Assembly: GCF_010093535.1 (NCBI RefSeq)
Contig: NW_022985162.1
Location: forward strand, 444,402 to 508,401
Reading direction: 5' to 3'
Origin: Lindgomyces ingoldianus
Taxonomy: Eukaryota > Ascomycota > Dothideomycetes > Pleosporales > Lindgomycetaceae
Length of the DNA stretch: 64,000 nt
The notes under the pieces are model-generated. The model was given only the letters and a program-made list of their open reading frames with translations, had not been told where the DNA came from and made no database searches. Shown here one piece after another: positions 1 to 11,289 of this stretch (positions are counted from its first letter, which is position 1; each line of letters begins with the position of its first letter). Both the position numbers and the translations under genes were made by a program.

Positions 1-1538
1 CTTGTCATCGCGTCTCTGGCCGAAATGTCCTCTATGGCACCGTAAGTAAAGCCATGGAACTCAAAGGCGCGTTGAATGCACGACTCACTTCTTCCGCAGT
101 ACTGCTGGCGGCCAATACCACTGGGTCAGCGAGTTTTCTCCGCCGAGGTTTCAAAAGCCCATGAGCTACTTCATCGGTACAGCTAATCCTGCACATTCTG
201 AAATTCCGAGAATCCTATGCTAACTAACCCTCCTATCTATAGGCTGGATGTCGACGTTGTCATGGCAAGCCGGCACCGCTTCTGGACCCTTTCTCGTTGG
301 GACCCTTATCCAAGCCTGCGCTATAGTCATGTATCCCGACTACGCGCCAACGAACTGGCAAGGTACGCTCATGGTCATCGCCGTCACCATTTTAGTCTGG
401 GTGCTGAACATCTGGGGTGCGAATCTTATGCCAGTCTTCCAGAATGTGATGCTCATGATTCACGTCTTCGGATTCCTAGCCATCATCATCATCCTCTGGG
501 TGCTCTCTCCTCGAGCTCCAGCAAAAGTCACATTCACACAATTCACTAACGGAGGCGGATGGAATTCAATGGGTTTAGCTCTAATGGTCGGTCAGATCTC
601 GGCAATTTATGCTTGCATTTGTAAGTCGTCTTATCTCGTAATCCCTAATCTAAATGCAAGCTCTAATCCAGCACTCGCAACTGACTTAACCCAGGTTCCG
701 ACGCCGCAGCACACATGTCCGAAGAGATAAAAGATGCCGGTATAACAGTTCCTCGCGCCATGGTTGGTAGCTACGTACTCAATGGCGCACTGGGCCTCGC
801 GTTCCTTGTCTCGTACATGTTCATGATGACAGACGTGGAAGCGGCGTTGAACGATGCCACGGGTTATCCGCACATCTGGGTCTTCAGTCAAGCCGTTTCT
901 TCAGGTGGTGTTGTGGCCCTAAATGTAATCCCGACGCTGCTGATCTTTGCCGGGACCCTGAGCTTCAATTTGTCGACGTCTAGACAGACATGGGCGTTTG
1001 CAAGAGACAAGGGTTTGCCGTTTAGTGATTGGATTGGGACGGTTCACAAAGGATTGCATGTCCCGGCTAATGCAGTTACCGTGACTTGTCTGTTTACGAT
1101 TGCGCTGTCATTCATTAATATTGGGTCTGATGTTGCTTTCAATGCGAGTAAGTCTACTAACCCCTCTCGTTCTCATCGCCCATATCTAACTTACATACAG
1201 TCATCTCCCTCAACGTAGTCTCGCTCATGATCACCTACACCTTCAGCATCGGCGCCGTCCTTTACCGCCGCATTTACCATCCCGAACTCCTTCCGCGGTG
1301 CCGCTGGTCTCTAGGCCGCTGGGGCATTCCCGTCAATATCGGTGGCTTCCTGTACTCCATTCACGCCTTCTTCTGGGCATTCTGGCCTAATGCCACCCCT
1401 GTCGACAAAGAAAGCTTCAACTGGTCTATCGTCATGTTCGTTAGCGTTGGAATCTTGGCTATGCTCGATTATGCGATTCGTGGACGTAAGCATTACAAAG
1501 GACCTGTGGTGCTGGTTGAGGGGTATAAAGGTCAGTGA
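1..1538 (+). CDS. Amino-acid/GABA/choline-type permease, 5' truncated
   Basis: APC-superfamily plasma-membrane transporter of the fungal GABA permease / choline transporter group, importing amino acids, GABA or choline with protons. Visible exons: 1-41, 100-176, 243-620, 695-1147, 1201-1538; the 5' end lies before the window, leaving 428 residues. Diagnostic family strings are read across splice joints: AEMSSMAP then GGQYHWVSEFSPP, and SDAAAHMSEEIKDAG after the third intron. About nine hydrophobic helices remain. All four introns (42-99, 177-242, 621-694, 1148-1200) have GT/AG ends and CTAAC or CTGACT-like branch sites. The family is secure; the substrate cannot be told from sequence. Confidence 0.9.
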
Positions 1539-1540
1539 GC

Positions 1541-3386
1541 AAGACAGAGAGGGTTAACAAATGATAGACCACGCCACACTAGACAGGACTACATGTGCTC
1601 CTGGGGTTTCAAATTCTAGAGGGCGTTTCAATCTAAAGTATCTGTTTTACAACCCCACCCAGTATCTCATTCCCCGTCTAAGGACTTTCCTCTCTGAGAA
1701 TCTCGAATTCATCGGGCTCTGATTCCTGCAAACCGCCAACATGAGCACCCACGAGTCCAATTACAGATAAATACCTCGAGGAGAGTGGTGAATCTGTCCA
1801 CTCTTTCTACCTTCATTCGCTGTATTGTCTGTTGAGTTCTAGGGTTCTTCTCAGCCATGTCCCCGGCTGCTTGATTGCAAGAAATTGTCAAACAACTCTG
1901 TGGGGTATGCATGATTGTATGATGTTCAGTTCCTTTCATATCTAACTCCTTCCCATCGCTTTTCGGCTGATGCCACAAAGCACTCCCATCTCATTTCCAT
2001 TAGTATTTATCTTGGCGCTTCAACCACCATTATGACGCCACACAGATGGGCTCCGCATTCAGCACTGTGGAGGCTGCAGTCTGCCTGAAGGAGAACAAGA
2101 TCCGCTGGGTAAGATACACACCTTCGCTAGTTTTTACCTCTGCTAACGAGCAATGACAAAAATCCTGGAAGACGATAGAAACCTTGTTATAGCGGTGAAT
2201 GCAGCACTAGAAAAGAGGTCCTCGGTCTGAATTCTTATCGATGAGCAAATTGGAAACATCATATTCAGACGGAAAGCAGTATACCAATATGTTTCAGAAA
2301 ACTCCTAAAGATGCCGGGAGGGAGAAGTGCACCTATCTTTTGAGCACACCACGGTGGACAACTTTGTGAATCAAGCGCAATGAACATCACTGAGCCCAAT
2401 CCAAGGAGTTCGGAGCTAGGAGTGCTCCAACAGAACAAGAAATTTAGGCGGAAGAGATATCTATGAAAACGGGGACTGGAAAACAAAGCTTACGCCCGAG
2501 GATTGCACAGATTAGGTAGAAGTGTGCATGAGATATCTTAGAGTTGGGGCATGGAACAGCTTAATGGGGGGAAATACTCGGATTGGGGGTTGTCGGAGCA
2601 GTATTATGTGCCCATTGAGAGGGTACATAGTGCCATCTGGATGAAAGGCACATCTATCAACATAAGCGCCATGAGGAGATTGCACGCAACACAGGAGACC
2701 ATTTATTTCCCTCGGATTTACCGTCGTACTTCACAAAATGGTCCCAAGAACGACCTCGCACATCTTTCAACTTAACTCTCCCTCACGAACAGCCATCCTT
2801 TTCGTATTCGAGCCCCCTTCCGAACAAATTCGATACTAATCTCACAGAGCATTTAAGGACTCCGCGGTTCTCGGCTCTATACTCAAATGCTCTGGGTGCC
2901 TCCACCTCTACCGCCTGCACCGTCGCTTTCGGGGAGAGATTATATCTATCGACTCCATGACTTCGTAACAGGTGGGTTGCCGTTGCTCTGGCCTTTGTAT
3001 AACGGTCCGAATACCAAACTCAGCTCTCTCCGCCAGCCTCAAGAATCATCCCCAGGCACCAACAGCTTCCAGCCATTCACCAATTCCGAGATGAGGCGGT
3101 CTCAGAGGTTCTGAATCTCTGCAGTGAATACATAGCAGGGCCCTGGATATGTGAAGTGCACGCATTCATGGCACATATGTAACGTGAATTTAGGTAAGTA
3201 GAATAGGAGTTGCGCTCATTCTACTTGAACATTGCATGGTAAGAGGTAGTATGGCACCGGGGGAATTCCTGGACACAAGGGATGCTCAATGCTCTCATAT
3301 CTTCACGAAGTATTTCCTATCATAACATATCCGCTATTCGTGCAGCATCATTATCTTCATCCTAAATTCTTTAGGCCATGCTGCAT
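1541..3386. other. Intergenic, no supported gene
   Basis: About 1.8 kb between the permease stop and the 3' end of the GPI protein gene. Only short open frames (75 codons or fewer) without recognisable content. A short ATG frame near 2046 followed by a GTAAGA donor is noted but not supported. Confidence 0.5.
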
Positions 3387-3992
3387 TCATGCGTCGATCA
3401 TCATGCCCATTCCCGCACCAACAATTCCCCCAACCATCATTCCTATATTCACGGTCGGCATCACTGCAGCACCCGTCTTCGAAGGAGTCGCAGCTGCAAC
3501 AGACGGCGTTTTAGTCGGCGGCACGAACGAAGCCACACTATTTTCCGTATACGTTGGCAGGGCGGTAAACCTCCCCGTGGTCGGCAGCACCGTCGGGAAA
3601 GTCGATACAGTAATACCCAGAGACAGAAGCGCGCTGTTTGCGGAGGACAGAGCGGATATTAGAGAGCTGAAGGCGAAGGCTTGAAAGGTGAAAGGATCGC
3701 TGTGGAAGGTCAGCCATCACAATAATGGAGTCGGCATTCCTTCGGCAGAGTAGATGAACACGCACCCTCCTAGGTCAGTCACGATATTGTCGCGACATTG
3801 CGGCTCGGCGTTGCCCGAGGCTGGGATGCATTCTTGTCCCATCATACAGCACCATCCGTTGTGGCAGTCAACAGGATCGGTACCACATACGTCAACGATA
3901 GTGTTTAATTGTCTCTTCGCGGGGTGTAAGGCTCCCGATGCAGTGTTTAAGAGCACAAAGAAGGGGAGAAGAGGCAAGACTGGTAAGAACAT
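3387..3992 (-). CDS. GPI-anchored cysteine-rich secreted protein
   Basis: Predicted secreted, wall- or membrane-anchored small protein of 179 residues, exons 3992-3766 and 3699-3387 on the minus strand. The start gives a clear signal peptide (MFLPVLPLLPFFVLLNTASG) followed by a dibasic KR suited to Kex2 cleavage. The mature N-terminus has six cysteines, including a CC pair in NGWCCMMGQEC, resembling small disulfide-rich fungal surface proteins. A Ser/Thr/Pro-rich linker follows, then a C-terminal hydrophobic tail (GMMVGGIVGAGMGMMI) typical of a GPI signal. An in-frame TGA at 3717-3719 is removed by a 66-nt intron (3765-3700; GTGCGT donor, CTGAC branch, CACAG acceptor), which is why I call a spliced gene and not a pseudogene. 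No specific function is recognised. Confidence 0.75.
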
Positions 3993-4708
3993 TCTTTCTA
4001 CTCTACTCGTTCAGAATTTTGAAGCAAGGATGAGGAACTGCAATCTCACTTCCTCCACATGGAGGTGTCTCTTTCGCCATGAAATACCCATCGCGGAAGG
4101 TGGTTAGACAGAGGTCTGTGTTGATGTTGTGATACACATCTTCCACTCTAGACGAGGGTCTGGTTGGTGGGAGCTCGTATTTCAAGACCTTCATCGAGAA
4201 ATGATTGTCGGGGGGAATGAGGTGAGGAACGCCATAGTTTTCATTCTCCTGTTCTGATTTCCTGACGCAGCGATTGCGCCAAGCTAGCTGAAAACAAGGA
4301 TCGTGTGCCTACTCCATGTTGGCAAGAAATTTTGAAGGTTCTTCAGCATCGCAAGGTTCGTTTGGACAGGAGGTTATCCGCGGTGTCCCGCATTCATGGC
4401 GTCGAACTGAACGGGAAGTTGGTTCGACTGTCTTCTGATCACCACGGCCGGAACGGCTCGGTTCGAGTATTGTGGCGGCTGGTGGCTGAAGCTGAGCACT
4501 GACGCGATTATTGACTGCGCAGACTTCGCGTATGATGGACGAATCGCAGGCTGGGACAATTCGAAGGACGAGAGAGCAAGGAGATGTTCTTTCCCTTCTC
4601 GTACTGACAGCAGAGCCTCATCAGTAACGTGGTGCCTCGAGCCTTATAGCCTCTGGGGTCCTAAGGAAAAGCCGAGAGTTAAGAGAACTCCAAACTCCAT
4701 CCGTGCCA
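3993..4708. other. Intergenic with a short minus-strand ORF
   Basis: Contains a 63-codon ATG frame at 4194-4003 (minus), ending 10 bp before the start of the GPI protein gene. It has cysteines in TPPCGGSEIAVPHPC but no signal peptide. It could be an upstream ORF in the leader of the GPI gene, the last exon of a small gene, or chance. Nothing else is recognised. Confidence 0.4.
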
Positions 4709-6676
4709 ATGAGCTCAAGTCCCCTTCAAATCTTCAGGCCACTCCGGACTGGGGTGAATGCCTCAGTCCCGACTGCTCCTCTACCAGCAACATTAGGTCC
4801 ACAGCATAGCCTTCCTACAGTGACGAAACCGGGCAGGTTTGGACCCTTCGTCAAATATTTCTTCAAACCTGCGATGGCCACTTTGGTTTATTCCATCACT
4901 CTTTATATCGCCGCTTCTGCTCCTTACCGGCATACTCTCCTTGGAAGCGTTTCCGCCCCTCTTGGTAACTGGTTCTTAACTATACTCGCCAAAGCTGGAG
5001 ACATCAGTTTCGCGTTTGCTGTCGAAGATACCGTTGATACTTTGACCTGGCGAAGGCTGAAGGAAATGAGGCGCATTGGTGGGCGAGGTGTCTTTAGTGG
5101 AGTAAATCTGGGGTGGTTTCTTGCGTTGATTTCAAGTACTGGAGCGGAGGGCTTGCTTAGAATCCTCCGGAAATCGTCTCGTAAATTTTTGCCGCGGAAT
5201 TCAGCTGGAGTCTGGAGTCTGGTGCGACTAGGATTCATTTTTGCACTGATTCCTGGGCCAGGAATCATTCTGATGGGTGAGCCTCTTCTTCTTTTTCCTT
5301 CCATGATAGATATCTGTTGGTCAAATGTCGAGCTAATGTGCGAGTAAAGCGAGTGTTCCGCAAAGGGATGTATATTTTCCAGTACGAACTCTCGATGTCT
5401 CTGGAGGTCTAGCACTCTACGACCCGGGGCTAGCAAGCACCTACCGCTCCATGTCAAGCGTCTATACATCCAGATTTGCGCAGAATATGCTGAAAGACCG
5501 ATCCATCTCGTGGCCAATGGATCCTATTAGTGAAAGTTGTAAAACGAATAGTTCATGCACCTCATATCTTCTCGCTGGTCCTTCTTTGACGACAGCCCCA
5601 TGGCCATTTGCTTTCATTGAAGGTGACGCTGCCGATGGATTTCGCCTCGAAGATGCATCGTTTTATCAGGTGGACCTTTGGGATCCTGCACCGAATACAT
5701 TGACCTTTAGTGAGTCTCGCGATTGTACCCTGTATGGAGGATTGGACTCGTACTACGAATTTTCCATGGACATTTGCCTAGCGCAACAATCTCCCGATGG
5801 TCTGCTCGCAGCAGGTACGTAAGCCACCTTGCAGACATTTGATTCAGATATGTCGGATTAACCTGCAGTTCAACCACAGGTTGGCAGAGCTGCATAAAAG
5901 GCTATGCACCCAATGGAACGTGTCTTCAACCTGAGAATGCACGTGGTTGGGTGACGTACTTAAAGTTCTACAGACGCAAAGCGACTATTACCTTCTCGCG
6001 CTCAGACACAACTATTCAGGAAGTAAGAGCGCTTTCTTCGCCCATTCCTCAGCAAATATCTCCTTCGCAGCTATTTGGGTCTCTCAACAACGTTTTATAT
6101 CGGCCTAGCCATGCCAATGAAAGTGGAAACGATATTCGATACGAGGGGAAGTCTGCCCAATACCAACTAACACAGCTGCTGGGTGGAACGCTTTTCTTCT
6201 CGTTGGCAAAACCAAATGCGTATGCCCTTGATTTTGGAATTTCCTGGCTTAGGAACATTCTCACCATGCCCGTGTATCTCTTCCAGCCGACTGCAATGGC
6301 GTACGCCAACCAATCTGTCAGTCTCGGCAATGTATCGGATCTTGAGGCGCCGAATCTACCAGCCGAGAACTATATAAAAGGTTCATACTGTATCGTTGAC
6401 CATCGCGCGATTCCATCATGGGGAGTAGTAGTCGGGTATGCGATCGTCGCTGGATTTGTCTTAATATTCGTTTGGTCAGGCAAACTGGTAGCAACCCTGT
6501 GGCCTGCAATCGAAACGACGGAATTCCCAATGCTAGACTATGAGGTACTGACTCTGCTTGTGGATGAGTGTGGTCATGAAGTGCCATTGCGAGACCGCTT
6601 TACCTCACAAGCCTACGAGGAAACGACGGTAATGGACGCTATGTCAGACTTAAGAATCGGATTGAGGGAGGTTTAA
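4709..6676 (+). CDS. Orphan four-TM fungal membrane protein
   Basis: Protein of 609 residues of unknown function, exons 4709-5276, 5350-5814, 5880-6676. The first in-frame ATG is at 4709. Three hydrophobic helices lie near residues 53-72, 131-150 and 171-190, followed by a cysteine-containing, presumably extracytoplasmic region of about 330 residues (N-glycosylation motifs such as NSS, NGT, NQS, NVS), then a last helix near 523-545 (WGVVVGYAIVAGFVLIFVWSG region) and an acidic cytoplasmic tail. This 3+1 topology with a large external domain is common in lineage-specific Pezizomycotina membrane proteins. Introns 5277-5349 and 5815-5879 keep the frame. I recognise no domain; a receptor-like or wall-sensing role would be speculation. 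Confidence 0.7.
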
Positions 6677-6679
6677 GGA

Positions 6680-7172
6680 GTGTATAGGGGAGATTTTGAA
6701 GTTTGAGATTCTCGGGCAGAGGTTGAGGGAAGAGAGAACCGACATAAAGATTGTTAAATATATCGTCCGCGTGGTTACTTTAAGGATTCTGAGTGAGCTG
6801 GTAAGAGAGTTGAGTGCAGAGATAACTCGAGCCTAACTTCGTTGATTCATGGCTCCCTCGGCTGGCGTAAGGAGTGCTGTGGCAGGAAGTCGCGTACCAA
6901 AAGCCAGGCGCTCGTGGGCTCTGAAAAGAAAGGCCATCCTCATCCTAGGCACCCTCCCAGCATCCTCTCCAGACGCCTCTGGAACCATTCTATTCTAGAT
7001 CAATATATTCCTGGTGTATGTCTGTAAACATTAGCTCCTATCGCTACACAACTCATCCACTCAAGAAAATACCCAGCCCATCAATTCCCCAGCCCCGTTC
7101 CTTCACCCCGTTCCTCCACCCCATTCTTCCACCCCACTCTTTCCTCGCATTCCTTCCCCCCCTCCCTTCCCT
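6680..7172. other. Intergenic between converging genes
   Basis: 3' flanks of two converging genes; C-rich pyrimidine tract around 7080-7200. No gene seen. Confidence 0.5.
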
Positions 7173-8587
7173 TCACTCGACAATCCCCCTCACCAAATCG
7201 ACCACCTTCCTTGCACTCCCAATAGAATTCTGATACCCAGCCCCCGCATGCCCATACTGATGCACAACCTTCACCTTCCCCATCACCCCCTCCCTTACCC
7301 CCACATCTATCTCCTCAACCCCCACCCTAACCCCCCCTTTCCTCCCCGGCCTCAACCCAACCTGCATACTCGAGATCTCGATCTCAACGTCTGCCATATC
7401 AGGCCAGATACTCCTGCACCGGGCAATAATCCTCTCACAGGTCTCAGCATCCGGCTCAGGACTCCAATCGTTTGGCTTCTTCGTGCCGCCGAGGACAAAC
7501 TCATTAGTCCCGGGACGCGGAATGATGTACGTTACAGCGGGAGCGATGGAGGGGTCTTCGTGCATGATGATACGTAGAATGTTGGGGGGAGGGCACGGGT
7601 GGATGCGGACGAGGAGCGTTTGCCCGCGGATAGGGTAAAGGTTTGAGGAATCGGCGGGGCAGAGAGACTTTGCCCCTAGGCCGGTACAGTTGATGACGAT
7701 GGGGAAAGCGTTGCTGCCGTCGGGACTTGAGGCTTTGGTTTCAATAAGGCTTAATGTCGATGAGATAGCGCCTGAAAGTCCGGCGGAAGTTGGGAGATCG
7801 GCTTTGATGACTTGGAGGCCGAGTCTAGAGGCTTTGGACAGCAGGAAGAAGAGGTATTTTGAAGGGTTTATAGCGATCGAGTCATACGCAACCCCGCTGA
7901 GGCAGCCAGGTGGGAGATCGGTTGGCAGAATAACGGAGAAGTTTTGGACGTGCGATGAGAACCAGAGGGAAGGGGAGGATGGATTGGGGCTGTGGGGTAT
8001 TCCTCTTGAGAGGACGGCGAAGTGTTAGCATAGCACAACATGGTAGATGACGAAACTTAATGGGGCGTTAAACGAGAAGACGAACGAGTACACATGAATC
8101 GGACGACGCTATCAACCCCGTCAGTCCAAGACCCAGCACGAGTAGTTCCTTGAATAGTATAAATTGAAGGCTAACCTGAATCCCCATTTCCTCCGCCAGC
8201 CCCCTATCATTCTCCAACACACCTATCCAGCTCTTATAACTCTCCAAATCCCATCGACACTGCTCTTCCTGATCTGGAGTCGCGTGAGTACGCCATATAG
8301 CGCCCGCCCTATCAAACATCAACCACCTATCTTAGAGCCCCAATCCTTCCATCTAATAACAAAAGGGGGGGCCGGTCTCACCAGGGCGATGTATATTCAA
8401 TTGACTCATCACCAGGAAAGTGCTTTGCAATTATGGTCACATTATATCCAGCCTCGAGGAGAGAGACGGCGGTTTGGAGGCCGATGACGCCGGCGCTGGG
8501 GTGGTTGAAATTCAGTTGAGCTGGGGTGGAATTGAAAGGGTTTCGAAAGAGAGGCGGTTCTTACCCGAGGATTACGACGGAAGACAT
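7173..8587 (-). CDS. D-amino-acid oxidase (FAD-dependent)
   Basis: Oxidatively deaminates D-amino acids to 2-oxo acids, ammonia and H2O2. Five exons on the minus strand: 8587-8565, 8495-8382, 8308-8176, 8108-8057, 8002-7173; 383 residues, the usual size. The N-terminal dinucleotide-binding loop is [19 protein letters not shown]; conserved [22 protein letters not shown] and the C-terminal [15 protein letters not shown] (FAD/active-site lid) are all present. The 172-nt stretch between exons 3 and 5 cannot be one intron in frame; a 52-nt exon restoring the family RP motif ([10 protein letters not shown]) solves it, though its 3' donor (GTTTCG) is weak and an alternative donor GTACTC exists. It ends in GIVE, so there is no classic peroxisomal SKL tail, unlike many fungal homologues. 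Confidence 0.88.
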
Positions 8588-9586
8588 GGCTAAAGTCTAG
8601 GTGAGGTGGATTACGGCGGTGGAGTCGTGGTTTCAGTATCACAGACCCTCGTGTTGGTCGTAGTGCTAACTGGTTATAGATTAGGCGTTTATGCAGCTTG
8701 CAGATCGGAGAGAACTATTCGGAACAAGACAATTCGCAAATTGTTTATAGTCGTTTGGATTGATAAATATTCTCCCCGGAACATTGAAAGGAAAGATTTG
8801 ATCTGATAAGCCTATTGCTGGAATTAAGGAAGGGGTCAATAGCATGTGGGTTTCTGCAGAGTCTAGGCCGGAATATTCCGGTATATCCTTAATTCATGGA
8901 ATATGATCGGGATAGCATCACCAGAACCCATCAGAGCAGTAACGTGAATATGAATGTCAGTGAAACATGACATTTCGGGTTCGTGCTCAGCAATAAAGCT
9001 GGTGAGAGATTGTATGGATATGGGATTTGAGTTGGGATGATCCTTAGGCCTGCAGGGAGTTAGAGTTTGTGGTTTGAAAGAACATAATGCCTTTCAGAAT
9101 CAAAGAAGTAGAGGGCTGGAAGGAAACAAGATTCTAGGATCGGACAAATCACTTACAGACTGGAAAGACACGATCCCGTAGCCCGTACAATCCCACAATA
9201 AGCATCAGCCCAGCACCTCCCTTGTGTCACAAGCAAACCTCACAGTATCACTCGTCGTGGAATTCTTACAACCTATTGCAAATAAAACAGTCGATCACAC
9301 AGAAATCGGGAACTTTCCTATTTCATTGCAAATCCTATAATACACCATGCAAAGAACCCGGACCAGACACACCACCTATACCGCCGTGGACAAAATAAAT
9401 GATAAGGTATTGGTTTCAGTCAGTAAACTTTTCCATCCTTGGAGTCTGAGCATACGAGCCGGAGAGAATGAAGGAGGCTAGGGAGAAGATGTAGTATTGT
9501 CGGGGATAAGAGTTATTGATGGTGTCGCTGCAGCAGAGCGCCTACCATTACAGAATGTGAGAGTGTGGGAGAGAGTGTTGAGGTGA
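8588..9586. other. Intergenic
   Basis: Upstream region of the D-amino-acid oxidase and 3' flank of the Sec61 beta gene. Apart from the palindrome listed separately nothing is recognised. Confidence 0.5.
8868..8881. promoter_or_regulatory. CGG-N6-CCG palindrome, candidate Zn2Cys6 site
   Basis: Perfect 14-bp palindrome CCGGAATATTCCGG about 280 bp upstream of the D-amino-acid oxidase start. It contains CGG-N6-CCG, the inverted-triplet arrangement bound by Ppr1/UaY-type binuclear cluster regulators. Binding is inferred only. Confidence 0.35.
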
Positions 9587-10417
9587 TTATGAGGAGAATC
9601 GGCGCATGACCTTAGCAATGACTGGAATTGCGTTAGAGAGGCTTTGTTATGAAGGGGTGGAACTTCATTCATACCGTGAAGAGAAACAACGCTGAAGATA
9701 AAGACGACGGAAAGGGTCATGACCACAACCGGGTCGACCTTCAAGCCAGGAGATTCATCCGTGTAGAGCCCTGGAAAGCGCAAATCGTCAGCAAGTTGTT
9801 CACCAATTTGGATGGTGCTCAAATATTGTCCCCGTTTCATCTGAACGTAGAGTCGCTCCGCCACTTTGTGCCTCGGCTCTTTGTCTGCCCATATCAAGTC
9901 CTTGCCCATCCGCATCTCCTCCCAACATCAAAATCTCTACTTACTCAGCATAGTGCTTGAGCTTCCGCCTGCACCGGCCGCTCGCGTGCTACTTGGTCGC
10001 TGGTTCGACACCTTCTCCGCGCGGTCGGCGGCCGCCTTCCTTCGCATCACCGTCGCGGGACCGCCTGGAGGCTTCGGCGACGCCGGGCGCGCCGTAGTTG
10101 GACCAGAAGGGGTGTTAGCGGGGGATTGAGCGCGTGGGGAAGACTAGAATGGTATTATGTTAGCAGTGCTAAGGAGACGTTGGGAAAGAGAAGGCCGGAA
10201 GTTGCGTCCAATGGCGTTGGAAAATCAAAGAGCTATTGCGAAATTCAAGCGAGGCAGTCGTGCAGCTTTGGCTTCAGCGAGTGAGAAGTGTGAATTCTAA
10301 ATATATGCGCTAAAATGTTCATTGAAGAGCCGTGTCGTAGAAAGAATTTGGCTGCCAGGAGTCCACTCGACGTGGACTAAACGAGGGGTGTGGAATAAAA
10401 ATCGAGGTACTTACCAT
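9587..10417 (-). CDS. SBH1: Sec61 translocon beta subunit
   Basis: Small tail-anchored subunit of the ER protein-conducting channel. Four exons on the minus strand: 10417-10415, 10143-9945, 9770-9675, 9621-9587; 110 residues. The N-terminus is Ser/Pro/Ala-rich and cytosolic, then the family signature LYTDESPGLKVDPVVV leads into one TM helix ending VVSLHVIAKVMRRFSS. The first coding exon is just the ATG, followed by GTAAGTACC; the acceptor CATTCTAG at 10144 starts Ser-Ser-Pro-Arg. No other in-frame ATG precedes the Ser/Pro region, so this start is forced. The introns are 271, 174 and 53 nt, the first two long for this locus. Identity is very secure; the ATG-only exon needs transcript support. 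Confidence 0.92.
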
Positions 10418-11289
10418 AATGAATACGAATCTCTTGGTTTGAACTGGATTATAAGAGAAGCGAAGAGAGAACGGGAAGTGGGTGCGGTGGAATTGGGGTT
10501 ACTGTGGTGGGTATAGGGTTCATAGAGGCCACGCTTCTAGAAATGTTAGTTGGGGTTGAACGTCAGGGTTAGCGCGGCCTTGTCCGCTCGCTAAGGAGCC
10601 GCAATGACAGAAGCACGTGACCTTAATATTGCCTTCCAGTACGGGAAATTCGGTTCTCAACGATCTATCACTTGAAATGTTGACATGAAATCGTCTCGGG
10701 CGGAATGGACACACCAAGGGAACAAGTTGCAAAAGGGTCACAATCAGTTATAATCTAGGTATCAGACTTTGTTTACCCCTGAAAACCACTTTTGCCATTA
10801 ACACCAAGTGTGCCCCATCCCGTCCTTTACATGGGGTACAATCACCCGAGACGACAGAGATACTAGAAGGAGTCCTGACCATCCATCTTTGATCCCCCAA
10901 AACCGCCGACCAGAACCCGTAAAACTGCCTTCGAAAAATGAATAAGCCGAGAACCACGCCAGCACCAAAAGACTGAACAGCTATTTGAATAGGAAACAGT
11001 ACCAACCTTAACCCGATTTGCGTGCAACAACCGTACAGACCCTGTTCCCGACGCACCAAAAGGGGATATTACGATCGATCTGTGCAAAGAGTGCAGACAC
11101 GCCCATTGGAAATCCCGGAGTCGGATGCAGCAAGCACGCCGTAACGAGATGACTGGAACCCTGGGTAATTTTCACCGACCCACCCTAACCTGCTCCGCCC
11201 AATTTGGAAGACCGACTCAAAATGCCCGAGACACCTCAAATGCAGAAACTCCGGAAGTGCATCGAACTCCCCAACCCAAACAGAGACTT
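10418..11289. other. Intergenic
   Basis: Promoter region of the Sec61 beta gene and 3' flank of the next minus-strand gene. Short ORFs only; no gene recognised. Confidence 0.5.

Noticed and set aside
2046..2230. Possible small gene starting ATGGGCTCCGCATTC with a GTAAGA donor
   Set aside because: The putative second exon meets a stop within a few codons and nothing resembles a family.
3289..3684. 131-codon plus-strand ORF
   Set aside because: Antisense to the second exon of the GPI protein, whose signal peptide, cysteines and GPI tail are coherent.
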